DNA of 64,000 bases from Chromatiaceae bacterium (GTDB taxonomy: Bacteria; Pseudomonadota; Gammaproteobacteria; Chromatiales; Chromatiaceae): positions 344,914 to 408,913 of the forward strand of contig JACKMU010000004.1 in the NCBI GenBank assembly GCA_024235215.1, given 5' to 3'. How positions within the stretch are numbered: position 1 is the stretch's first letter; every line of letters begins with the position of its first letter. A model generated the notes under the pieces. That model did not search any database. It saw only the letters and a program-made list of their open reading frames with translations, and was not told the DNA's origin. The position numbers were made by a program, and so were the translations under genes. Of the stretch, positions 40,780 through 49,318 are shown piece by piece.

Positions 40780-42341
40780 ACGTGGACAGTTACCTCGAAC
40801 TCTTCACGACGCTGTTCGGCTGGGCTTTTTATGGCGTGCTATGGGATGTGTTGGTGGCTACCGGCATTGTCTACCTGCCGTTTTTCGGCATCCTGATCGA
40901 CAACTGGCGTGAGCCTGCCGAGGGTGGACAGTTCGGCACCGTGACCGGTCTGTCGTTGCGGCGCATGGAGATCGAACTCTTCATCGCGCTGTTGGTGGTC
41001 GTGCTGGCTGGTCAACCGGCAGCGTTGACACCGCTCAACGCCGGCACCCTGAGCTACACACCGCCGCCGACGCTGGACAACCCGACACCCACCACAGCAA
41101 CCGTGGCCGCTTCCCAGAGTACATTTGGTGCCACGGGATTTACCGGTTCACCGGCAACGGTGAACATCCCGGTCTGGTGGTACGCCGTGATCGCGATGAC
41201 CTCGGGTTTCAACCATGCGGTCGTCGAAGGGCTGCCGGCAGCCAATGATCTGCGGACCTTCGAACAGCAGGCACGGTTGGCCACCATCGAGGATCCGCGC
41301 CTGCGCCAGGAAGCGAGCGACTTCTTCAGCGAGTGTTACGTACCCGCGCGGTCCAAGTACCAGGCGGAGCGTTTGGAGACAACTGCGGTCACTACAACCT
41401 TAGGCACCTACGGCGAGGATGATCCGGACTGGATGGGCTCGCACGTCTACCGGGATACAGCAGGTTTCTACGACACCTTACGACCGACCAAACAGATCCC
41501 GGGTTGGGCATACGACTCCGGTCGTGACACCGAGTACGACCCTGCCTCTCCACCCACCTGGGGCAAGCCGACCTGCAAACAGTGGTGGGAGGAGGGCACC
41601 ATCGGACTGCGGCAGAAACTGATCGACGCGGCCGATGCGACATCGGCTGGTTTCTCGGGCCTCGTGGTTGCGGTTGCACCCGCCTTGGCTGGTGATCAAC
41701 AGAAAGATGCGGTTGCCCGCACAGTTCTCACCAACTCGCCACCCGTTTGGTCGAGCAACGACCTGGTGGCCAACAATACCGGCAGCACGGGAATGCTTGG
41801 CACCGCAGAAAACATCGTCAAGGGCGGGCTGGCAGCGGGCGGCGTGATCACGGCATCGGCGTTTTTCTCGGTCACCATGACAGCGGTGCTGCAGGCATTG
41901 CCGATGGTTCAGGCACTGCTGCTATTGGGTATCTACGCCTTGCTCCCCATGGTGGTCGTGCTGTCCAGGTATTCGTTGTCGATGATGGTGATCGGAGCCA
42001 TGGCTATCTTTACCGTGAAGTTCTGGAGTGTGCTCTGGTACCTCGCGATGTGGGTGGACCAGAATCTCATCCAATCCATGTATCCGGACGTGAACGTCTT
42101 CCTGCAACTGTTTGCCAACCCGGGTGAGCATGACATCAAACGCATGTTGCTCAATATGATCACGACAATTCTTTATCTGGGATTGCCGGTTTTGTGGAGC
42201 GGGATGATGGCTTGGGCAGGAGTAAACGTGGGACGTGCTATCAATAATGCAACAGCGCCTTTGGTTCGGGTCGCGGACGATGCGGGCCGCCAGGGCGGAG
42301 CAATTGGGAAGGCTGCCTTTAGCAGAGGCCTCCGCCGCTAG
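40776..42341 (+). CDS. traG: TraG N-terminal-domain protein (mating-pair stabilisation)
   Basis: A 521-residue membrane protein from ATG 40776. It fits the conjugal TraG N-terminal domain: Y-L-E-L-F-T-T-L-F-G-W-A-F-Y near the start, periplasmic loop with two Cys (E-C-Y and T-C-K-Q-W-W), and several membrane segments at about 20-40, 65-85, 360-380, 385-410 and 445-475. It lacks the large C-terminal domain of F-plasmid TraG, as ICE versions do. It is the last gene of the forward conjugation operon. Confidence 0.86.
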   Translation: MNVDSYLELFTTLFGWAFYGVLWDVLVATGIVYLPFFGILIDNWREPAEGGQFGTVTGLSLRRMEIELFIALLVVVLAGQPAALTPLNAGTLSYTPPPTLDNPTPTTATVAASQSTFGATGFTGSPATVNIPVWWYAVIAMTSGFNHAVVEGLPAANDLRTFEQQARLATIEDPRLRQEASDFFSECYVPARSKYQAERLETTAVTTTLGTYGEDDPDWMGSHVYRDTAGFYDTLRPTKQIPGWAYDSGRDTEYDPASPPTWGKPTCKQWWEEGTIGLRQKLIDAADATSAGFSGLVVAVAPALAGDQQKDAVARTVLTNSPPVWSSNDLVANNTGSTGMLGTAENIVKGGLAAGGVITASAFFSVTMTAVLQALPMVQALLLLGIYALLPMVVVLSRYSLSMMVIGAMAIFTVKFWSVLWYLAMWVDQNLIQSMYPDVNVFLQLFANPGEHDIKRMLLNMITTILYLGLPVLWSGMMAWAGVNVGRAINNATAPLVRVADDAGRQGGAIGKAAFSRGLRR

Positions 42342-42350
42342 ACGGCCCGG

Positions 42351-42554
42351 CTAATCCTCGTCGTACCAGCCGTAAGGGTCATTGCCAGCATCAAGGCGAC
42401 CGGTGCGGTGGTTGTACTCGCCGATCAGGTCCGTGTCATAGAGTTGGCGTTCATCGTTCCGGGTTTCCACAGCTAGCGCCGCACCGAATATCGCGAGCAG
42501 GCTTCGCGCCAAACCACTGGCACCTCGTACTAGTGTAGTTACTGCCCTATTCAT
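42351..42554 (-). CDS. Small conserved ICE protein after traG
   Basis: A 67-residue protein from ATG 42554 (ATG 42590 is a longer alternative). A short hydrophobic N-terminal segment (L-A-R-S-L-L-A-I-F-G-A-A-L-A) precedes the strongly patterned E-T-R-N-D-E-R-Q-L-Y-D-T-D-L-I-G-E-Y-N, R-T-G-R-L-D-A-G and D-P-Y-G-W-Y. I recall similar short proteins next to traG in PFGI-type ICEs but know no function. It converges on traG and marks the end of the backbone before the defence block. Confidence 0.65.
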   Translation of the reverse strand: MNRAVTTLVRGASGLARSLLAIFGAALAVETRNDERQLYDTDLIGEYNHRTGRLDAGNDPYGWYDED

Positions 42555-42880
42555 CTCGATTACTGATCCTTTGGTTTGAAAAAGCACCATCCAATTTTTT
42601 GGATTTTAGTCCACCATCGGGCCCAGAGTGTACCTGGAGCTAATTTTCGTCATCACCACATTCAAGACCAAGAGACTCTCTATGGGAAAAGTCTCGTGCA
42701 GGCGACTGGTTATCGCAGCTTAATCGTTAGAATGCCCTGAAACGACTTTAGACCATTTTAACCTAATATTGTTGGATTAATACTACAGTGATATGGTTGG
42801 CGGTGGGCACATATGCTCTAGTCGCTATGGACCTCGCGATTTCTGAGGTTTGGTGCACATGACGCCACGAGGGAAACTTG
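42555..42880. other. Backbone-cargo junction, no gene
   Basis: About 326 bases. It holds the promoter of the reverse small gene and that of the HTH gene at 42881. No open frame with a domain pattern, and no terminal repeats or tRNA fragment were seen. Confidence 0.5.
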
Positions 42881-43096
42881 ATGACGAATGAACCCTGGGT
42901 CTCGGTTGATGACCTGGCCAAACACCTCGGTGTAGCCAAGGACTCCGTCTATCGATGGATTGACCACAAGGGGTTGCCAGCTCACAAGATTGGACGACTG
43001 TGGAAGTTCAAGTTATCGGAGGTAGATGACTGGGTGCGCAACGGCGGAGCTTCAGGCGACGAGTCAGAGCAAGACGGTAAAGGGCGGCGTGGATGA
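42881..43096 (+). CDS. Excisionase/AlpA-type helix-turn-helix protein
   Basis: A 71-residue protein from ATG 42881. Residues 6-55 are a MerR-like helix-turn-helix of the excisionase family: W-V-S-V-D-D-L-A-K-H-L-G-V, S-V-Y-R-W-I-D and L-P-A-H-K-I-G-R-L-W-K-F-K, then W-V-R-N-G-G. Such proteins often stand at the head of restriction-type and anti-phage operons in addition to acting with integrases. It lies 157 bp upstream of the DUF262 gene in the same direction, so it is probably a regulator of the block. Confidence 0.8.
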   Translation: MTNEPWVSVDDLAKHLGVAKDSVYRWIDHKGLPAHKIGRLWKFKLSEVDDWVRNGGASGDESEQDGKGRRG

Positions 43097-43253
43097 AGTT
43101 GAGGCATCAGGTAATCACCTGCCTGATAGGGCTTGGAAGCTACTTCGAGATTGCTGTCGCCAGCGTTTTCTGCCTCAGTAGTTGGGAGTGGAAAGCCTTA
43201 GGTTCTAAGATGCGGAAGATCCTTGGCCATGGCGCAGAACGAGGGTTAGCGCC

Positions 43254-45359
43254 ATGAAAGCCACAGAGGCTAAATTTCTGGACTTCCTCAAGAAGTCACC
43301 ACAGTTCGTCATTCCGATCTATCAGCGCACCTACTCATGGAACGAGCGCGAATGCCGTCAGCTTTGGGACGATATTCTTCGCACTGGCCGCAGCGAAGCG
43401 GTTTCCGCACATTTTGTAGGTTCCATCGTCTACATTGAGAAAGGACTGTACCAGGTATCCAGTCAATCACCTCTACTCGTGATCGATGGCCAGCAGAGAC
43501 TGACCACAGTCACATTGATTCTCGAAGCCTTAGCACGACAACTGGGGGACAGCGAGCCCGTTGACGGTTTCTCGGCCAAGAAACTGCGTAGTTACTACTT
43601 GCTGAATCCGTTGGAGGAGGGAGAGCGCGGATTCAAGCTGTTGCTTACACAGACCGACAAGGCGAGCCTGCTGGCCTTGGTTCAACAAAAGGCACAACCC
43701 TCTGACCAATCACTGCGCGTCACTGAGAACTTTGCCTTCTTCGAAGAGCAGGTGAAGAATCTTGGTACCGATCTTCCCGCCCTTTGTCACGGCCTCGCAA
43801 AGCTAGTTGTGGTTGACATCGCGCTTAGTCGAGACCAGGACAATCCTCAGCTCATCTTTGAGAGCATGAACTCGACTGGACGCGAGCTGAGCCAGGCCGA
43901 CCTGATCCGCAATTTCATCCTGATGGGGCTGGAGCCAGCCCACCAGACTCGGCTGTACGAGGATCACTGGCGACCGATGGAAATTGGTTTTGGCCAGGAG
44001 GGATATGGCTCGCATTTCGATAGCTTCATGCGGCACTATTTAACGCTTAAGACGGGAGAGATACCGAACGTCCGGGCGGTATACGAAGCATTCAAGTCTC
44101 ATGCGCGAACACCGGACATCGCCACTGCCGGCGTGGAAGCGCTAGTCGCTGATATTCACGAGTTCGCAGGCTATTACTGCGCGATGGCATTGGGCAAAGA
44201 AACCAATAAGAAGCTTGCCGAGGCCTTTCGTGACCTGAGAGAGCTGAAGGTAGATGTCGCCTATCCGTTCTTGCTTGAGCTCTACGATGATTTTTCCAAC
44301 GGCAAACTTGAGGGCAGTGACTTCGAAGCCGTCGTCAGGTTGGTCGAGGCTTACGTGTTCCGCCGAGCGGTGTGTGCAATCCCGACAAACTCTTTGAATA
44401 AGACCTTCGCCACTTTCGGGCGTGCGCTGCAAAAGGACCGGTACCATGAGAGCATACAGGCTCATCTGCTGACGCTCCCCTCCTATCGCCGGTTTCCGGG
44501 CGACGAGGAGTTCAAGCGCGAGTTCGTTGTGCGTGACCTCTACAACTTTCCTCGCCGAAGCTACTGGCTGCGCCGACTCGAAAACCATGGACGCAAGGAG
44601 CGTGTTCCAGTCGACGAATACACCATCGAGCATATTCTTCCGCAAAACCAAAATCTGTCTGCGAAGTGGCGAGATGAACTTGGACCTGAGTGGCAACGCG
44701 TTCAGGAAACCTGGTTACACACGCTCGGTAATCTTACGCTCACTGGCTACAACGCCGAATACAGCGACAGACCATTTTCGGAAAAACGCGACATGAAAGG
44801 GGGGTTCAGCGAGAGCCCTCTAAAGCTCAACGAGGGCCTGAGCGGCCTCGACAAGTGGGATGAAGCAGCTATCAAAAACCGCGCTGAACGCCTTGCCACA
44901 ATCGCCACGGGTGTGTGGGCGGCACCTTCGTTGGAAGCTGCGCTACTCGAGTCGTACCGTCCGCGCCCTGAAAGAGCTGTGGAATATACAATCGATGACC
45001 ACCCGCAGCTTACGATGGGTTCGCCCATGCGCGAGCTGTTTGAGGTTTTTCGTAAGGAGGTGCTGGCGCTCGACCCTTGTGTCTCGGAGGAGTTTCTGAA
45101 GCTCTATGTCGCCTATAAGGCCGAGACTAACTTCGTAGATATAGTGCCCCAGAAAAGTCGCCTCCGCCTGTCGCTGAATATGCAGTTTCATGAGCTACAT
45201 GATCCGAAAGGCCTGGCCAAAGATGTCACCAATCTGGGTCGTTGGGGCAATGGCGACGTAGAAGTCAGCCTAAGCAAGCAGGACGAGCTGCCCTACGTGC
45301 TGGGTCTGGTGAGGCAGGCATTCGAGAAGCAGATGGGGAACGGAGAGGTTGAAACTTGA
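43254..45359 (+). CDS. GmrSD-type DUF262/DUF1524/DUF5655 protein
   Basis: A 701-residue protein. N-terminal DUF262 domain with F-V-I-P-I-Y-Q-R-T-Y-S-W and the D-G-Q-Q-R-L-T motif near 78-84, as in the GmrS NTPase. A DUF1524 nuclease domain follows with Y-T-I-E-H-I-L-P-Q-N near 457 and G-N-L-T-L near 493, then S-E-K-R-D, the His-Me finger-type site of GmrD. The C-terminal 120 residues fit DUF5655 (N-F-V-D-I-V-P-Q-K). GmrSD enzymes cut glucosyl-hydroxymethylcytosine DNA of T-even phages in an NTP-dependent way. Target here is unknown. It begins the operon-like defence run and is 188 bp upstream of the DUF499 gene. Confidence 0.9.
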   Translation: MKATEAKFLDFLKKSPQFVIPIYQRTYSWNERECRQLWDDILRTGRSEAVSAHFVGSIVYIEKGLYQVSSQSPLLVIDGQQRLTTVTLILEALARQLGDSEPVDGFSAKKLRSYYLLNPLEEGERGFKLLLTQTDKASLLALVQQKAQPSDQSLRVTENFAFFEEQVKNLGTDLPALCHGLAKLVVVDIALSRDQDNPQLIFESMNSTGRELSQADLIRNFILMGLEPAHQTRLYEDHWRPMEIGFGQEGYGSHFDSFMRHYLTLKTGEIPNVRAVYEAFKSHARTPDIATAGVEALVADIHEFAGYYCAMALGKETNKKLAEAFRDLRELKVDVAYPFLLELYDDFSNGKLEGSDFEAVVRLVEAYVFRRAVCAIPTNSLNKTFATFGRALQKDRYHESIQAHLLTLPSYRRFPGDEEFKREFVVRDLYNFPRRSYWLRRLENHGRKERVPVDEYTIEHILPQNQNLSAKWRDELGPEWQRVQETWLHTLGNLTLTGYNAEYSDRPFSEKRDMKGGFSESPLKLNEGLSGLDKWDEAAIKNRAERLATIATGVWAAPSLEAALLESYRPRPERAVEYTIDDHPQLTMGSPMRELFEVFRKEVLALDPCVSEEFLKLYVAYKAETNFVDIVPQKSRLRLSLNMQFHELHDPKGLAKDVTNLGRWGNGDVEVSLSKQDELPYVLGLVRQAFEKQMGNGEVET

Positions 45360-45547
45360 CAGCTTGAATAAGATGCCCCGGCTTTGCATGAAACAACTGA
45401 GCGGCAATCCGTCTCCATGCGATCTGGGCATCGGGCCTGCTTCAATATCGACTATGCTCCCAACCGAATCTTTCGGGGGAGACGCTGCAAGCCCCCAAGT
45501 ATTTACAGCTTGGTAAAACATGAGAATTCTCTAGGAATCAGTCAATC

Positions 45548-48500
45548 ATGAGCATTCACTCCCTCTGCAAACCACGTTCATCTGTCTTTTCTTCCGACAG
45601 AAGAGCCACTGTTCTAAGCCTGGACACTTTCTTGAAAGGGCAGGTAAATGGACGTGAGTTCTTTGAGGAGAACTTCTTTACGAACGGGATGCTTACTCTG
45701 GTCGATCGGGCATTCCGACATCTGGGAGGCGCGGGCGCAGGGTCGTCGGTCTTCCTGCTGTCGCAGGCGATGGGTGGCGGCAAGACTCATAGCATGATTG
45801 CGCTAGGACTGCTCGCGCGTGATCCAGCGTTGCGGAAGACAGTACTTGGCAATCAAGATCCTGCCCCAAACCTGGGCCGTTGCCGGGTTGTCGGATTCAA
45901 TGGCAGAAGCACCGATGCAGTCGGCGGAATCTGGGGCTCGATTGCGGAGCAACTCGGCAAGGCCGAACAGTTTGCCCGCTATGTTTCGCCCCTGCTCAGT
46001 GCACCCGGCCCAGAGGCATGGAAGCAACTCCTCGGTGGTGATCCACTCGTGCTGTTCCTGGACGAGCTTCCGCCTTATTTAGAGTACGTGGTCGCTGTTC
46101 CAGTCGGGAATGCCAACCTCGGCGTTGTGACGACAACAGCTCTCGCAAATCTTTTCGTCGCAGTTGCAGACATGGACAACGTCTGTCTGGTCCTCTCCGA
46201 TTTAGCCGGCACCAATTTCAGCATCGGTCAGGCTAATCTTGAATCCGCGTTCAATCGTGCAGTTCAGGGTATCATGTCAGAATCCCGGCGGTACGCTGTT
46301 CCGATAACCCCGGTGAACCCGAACGGTGACGAGCTCTACCACATTCTTCGCAAGCGCCTGTTCGAGCACGTGGCGCCAGAAGCAGAGATCCAAACCGTGG
46401 CAGCTGCGTACCGTGAAGGGCTTCGGGAAGCAAACCGGATGAATCTGACGACGACTTCGCCGGAAGCCCTCTACGCTCGTGTTGTCGATTCCTATCCATT
46501 CCATCCGGACCTTCGTGAGCTGGTCGGCAAGTTCAAGGAGAACGAAGGCTTCCAGCAAACCCGGGGTGTGATCCGACTAATGCAAATGGTCGTTTCTGAT
46601 CTCTGGAAATCCGAAAAAGCCACCAGTATGGATCTGATCCATCCATATGACTTGGACTTGAATCTTGATGAGATTTCGTCGGAAATACGCATGATAAATC
46701 CGTCACTCAGTGAAGCGATCGCACACGACGTGGCGCACGGGGGTGATGCAGAGGTTGAGCAGATAGATCTCACGAACCGCAATACCGACGCCTCGGATGC
46801 TGCCCGCCTCATTCTTGTCGCTTCGCTTTCAACCACACCGGGAGCGATCCACGGACTCCGTGAATATCAACTCGTGGACTGTCTTCAGCGGCCAGGTCGT
46901 GACCTCTCTACGTTCAAGACCAATGTGCTAGACAAGCTGGCGACCAGGGCTTGGTATTTACACAGCTCTGCCGACGGTCGCCTGTTCTTCAAGAATCAGC
47001 AGAATCTTGCTGCCAAGCTACGCTCGACTGCACTCGCACTGCACTCGGAGACCGTCGACCGTATGCTGCGAGAACATTTGGAGCAGTACTTCTCGGCCTC
47101 TTTAAGAGACTGCTATCAGGTTGTCAAAGTGTTACCGCCTCCGGATGAGGTTGCCGTCGAGCAGGAAAAGACAACCTTGGTAATCGTTCGGCCAGGCGGA
47201 CAAGCGAATCAGTTGCCCATCTCGGCAGACTGGCAGGCGTGGTGGGAACAGCAGCAATACAAGAATCGCGTTCTGTTCCTCACGGGCTCGCGTGACACGT
47301 TTCAGAAAGTGCTCGATTCGGCGCGACAGACTCGCGCTCTGCAGAGTATTGAGGACGAGCTTAAGGCTGAGCACACGCCCTCGGATGATCCGCAGTGGCG
47401 AGCACTGGATGGGCTTAGAGACCGCGTCGGTTTGCAGTTCACTGCGGCATTGAAGGAGGCGTTCGATCACATTGTTTATCCCTCCATCAATTCTGCGCTA
47501 CGGGCCACGGGTACCGACCTCGCATTCGCCGGCAATCAGAACGGCGAGGCGACCATTCGCAAAACGCTCGAAGGGGCGCAGAAGTTCACGACCAAGATCG
47601 ACGATGACAGTTTCCGAGCGCGTGCGGAAGCACGTCTCTTCGGCTCGGCAGAAGCCAAAGTCGTTTTGTGGTCCGACTTCAAACGCGCCGCAGCCGTGAA
47701 TACCAACTGGCCGCTGCATAAGACATCGGCCTTGGATGATCTCAAGGCTGAGTGCTTTCGTCGCGGTCTTTGGCGTGAAGAAGGCAACCATATCCGGCGC
47801 GGACCGTTTCCACCACCGGTACCAGAGGTTGCCATTCGTGAGCTTTCCGTCCAGGAAGAGGGAGACGGACACACCTTTCTTAAAGTTGAGCCGCTGCACG
47901 CGCCTGCCGTTGTCTATGAAACCGGGGATTCCGATCCGACTCGAGCATCAACTCCCGTACCGACGCCGGCTCGTTTTGAAGCGACTGGATTGCGCTACCG
48001 TTTCCTCGCCTTCGACCCGAGTGATCTCGCTCGCGAAAGCGCGGTCAGGGAGTGGACCGCAAGGCTTCGGCTCAAATACCAACTGCATAACCGAGGTGAT
48101 CATTACGAGGTGGAGCTGCTGGCGTTGCCGAGGGCTGGTGGCATCGTTATTCGTTACACCACGGACGGCTCTTCGCCAACCAGCGCCGGTTTCGCGACTT
48201 ATGACGGGCCATTCCGCGTCCCGGAGAACTGTCGCATCGTTTGCGCAATGGCCGTAGCGTCTGGATACGATTTGAATTCCGAGACAATACGTATCCCGAT
48301 TCCGCAGAAAGGAAAAGAGGAGTCCACACTGGATCCGGTGATTCCGGCCCGCTGGAATCAACAGACTAGGCTCGATGACTCGGGCGCGGTGTGGGATTTC
48401 ATCCCGCGCATGGAAAAGGTTGCCGGCATGATGGTCTACGACATTGGACTTACCGCAGAGAGCAGCGATGGTCAGCAGAACGTTGAATTCTCTGGAGCCC

Positions 48501-48679
48501 TGGAGAGGGGGTATGACGTTGCTGCGCTGCAGTCAGTTGCTGAGAAGCTTCAGGAGATCGTTAGCGGCGGAAGCCTGCGCATGGTCATTGGCTCTCTCGG
48601 GTTTCCCACTGGGCAGACTCTGCTCGATTGGTTGAAGGCAACCAATCAGCCCTTCAACCTCAGTAAAGTAACTCAGTAA
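45548..48679 (+). CDS. DUF499-domain P-loop ATPase of an anti-phage cassette
   Basis: A 1043-residue protein. P-loop A-M-G-G-G-K-T-H near residue 73-80 and Walker B L-V-L-F-L-D-E-L-P-P-Y near 167-177 define an AAA-type ATPase. The C-terminal region holds a small beta domain (about 850-920) with I-R-Y-T-T-D-G-S-S-P-T-S and Y-D-G-P-F-R-V, the chitobiase/HEX C-terminal (Fn3-like) type. DUF499 proteins accompany DUF1156 methyltransferases in predicted phage-defence operons. It likely acts as the motor or switch of the cassette. The DUF3780 gene begins 4 bp after its stop. Confidence 0.88.
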   Translation: MSIHSLCKPRSSVFSSDRRATVLSLDTFLKGQVNGREFFEENFFTNGMLTLVDRAFRHLGGAGAGSSVFLLSQAMGGGKTHSMIALGLLARDPALRKTVLGNQDPAPNLGRCRVVGFNGRSTDAVGGIWGSIAEQLGKAEQFARYVSPLLSAPGPEAWKQLLGGDPLVLFLDELPPYLEYVVAVPVGNANLGVVTTTALANLFVAVADMDNVCLVLSDLAGTNFSIGQANLESAFNRAVQGIMSESRRYAVPITPVNPNGDELYHILRKRLFEHVAPEAEIQTVAAAYREGLREANRMNLTTTSPEALYARVVDSYPFHPDLRELVGKFKENEGFQQTRGVIRLMQMVVSDLWKSEKATSMDLIHPYDLDLNLDEISSEIRMINPSLSEAIAHDVAHGGDAEVEQIDLTNRNTDASDAARLILVASLSTTPGAIHGLREYQLVDCLQRPGRDLSTFKTNVLDKLATRAWYLHSSADGRLFFKNQQNLAAKLRSTALALHSETVDRMLREHLEQYFSASLRDCYQVVKVLPPPDEVAVEQEKTTLVIVRPGGQANQLPISADWQAWWEQQQYKNRVLFLTGSRDTFQKVLDSARQTRALQSIEDELKAEHTPSDDPQWRALDGLRDRVGLQFTAALKEAFDHIVYPSINSALRATGTDLAFAGNQNGEATIRKTLEGAQKFTTKIDDDSFRARAEARLFGSAEAKVVLWSDFKRAAAVNTNWPLHKTSALDDLKAECFRRGLWREEGNHIRRGPFPPPVPEVAIRELSVQEEGDGHTFLKVEPLHAPAVVYETGDSDPTRASTPVPTPARFEATGLRYRFLAFDPSDLARESAVREWTARLRLKYQLHNRGDHYEVELLALPRAGGIVIRYTTDGSSPTSAGFATYDGPFRVPENCRIVCAMAVASGYDLNSETIRIPIPQKGKEESTLDPVIPARWNQQTRLDDSGAVWDFIPRMEKVAGMMVYDIGLTAESSDGQQNVEFSGALERGYDVAALQSVAEKLQEIVSGGSLRMVIGSLGFPTGQTLLDWLKATNQPFNLSKVTQ

Positions 48680-48683
48680 TCCA

Positions 48684-49310
48684 ATGTCACGCGCGTCTTC
48701 AGGATCAGCCCGCAAGGTCGTCGGTCTGGGTTTCCTTCCAGAGGAGGCAAGGCACGGCTTCCTTATCGATATACCGAAGGGTAAAGGCACGAGCGATATC
48801 ATCTGCGTTACCGAACATAGGGGAGAGGAGATCAACCATTCAGGCATCCGCACTGGGGATGCTCCGTCGCTAGGTGACCCCGCACTGCGGGTTGTCATTG
48901 ACCGCACACGCTGGTTGGCACTTGCTCCGGCATTTTGGGATGAAGCGAACCGCCGCCTGCGGGCCAATGGCTTGCCGACCCAGAAATTCTACAAGAATCC
49001 GGCCAAGCCTGTGCCGGTGCATCCATCGCTCGGCAAGGAGCTCTGCATCCTCTGCTGGGCCGTCGAGGAAGCCTCGCCTGATGATATCCCCAATGCCTTG
49101 CGCAACTGGGAGGCGCTCGCACCCGAGGAGCGCTGGTGGCTTTATACCATGACTGTCGCCACCACTGGTCAGGCCATGCAGAAGGGCATTGGCTGGCGTA
49201 AGGCACTACGTGCTGCACTGGCCGACAACCCATTCGTCAAGGGAGAGGGACTGTCACCGAAGGCACGTCGTGAGCTCCTTGGCCACTCCCAACTCACCTT
49301 GGCCCTTTGA
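48684..49310 (+). CDS. DUF3780-domain protein of the same cassette
   Basis: A 208-residue protein from ATG 48684. The pattern F-L-P-E-E-A-R-H-G-F-L-I-D-I-P, D-P-A-L-R-V-V-I-D-R-T-R-W and R-L-R-A-N-G-L-P-T identifies DUF3780. The middle carries K-E-L-C-I-L-C-W-A-V-E-E-A, and the C-terminal half is helical (P-E-E-R-W-W-L-Y-T-M-T-V-A-A). No catalytic motif is known. It is always found with DUF499 and DUF1156 partners. Its stop overlaps an alternative TTG start of the next gene. Confidence 0.87.
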   Translation: MSRASSGSARKVVGLGFLPEEARHGFLIDIPKGKGTSDIICVTEHRGEEINHSGIRTGDAPSLGDPALRVVIDRTRWLALAPAFWDEANRRLRANGLPTQKFYKNPAKPVPVHPSLGKELCILCWAVEEASPDDIPNALRNWEALAPEERWWLYTMTVATTGQAMQKGIGWRKALRAALADNPFVKGEGLSPKARRELLGHSQLTLAL

Positions 49311-49318
49311 GTAGCCTG

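Noticed and set aside
45270..45521. Reverse frame in the gap between the DUF262 and DUF499 genes
   Set aside because: Starts in the gap but runs into the end of the DUF262 gene, lacks a ribosome-binding site and resembles nothing known.
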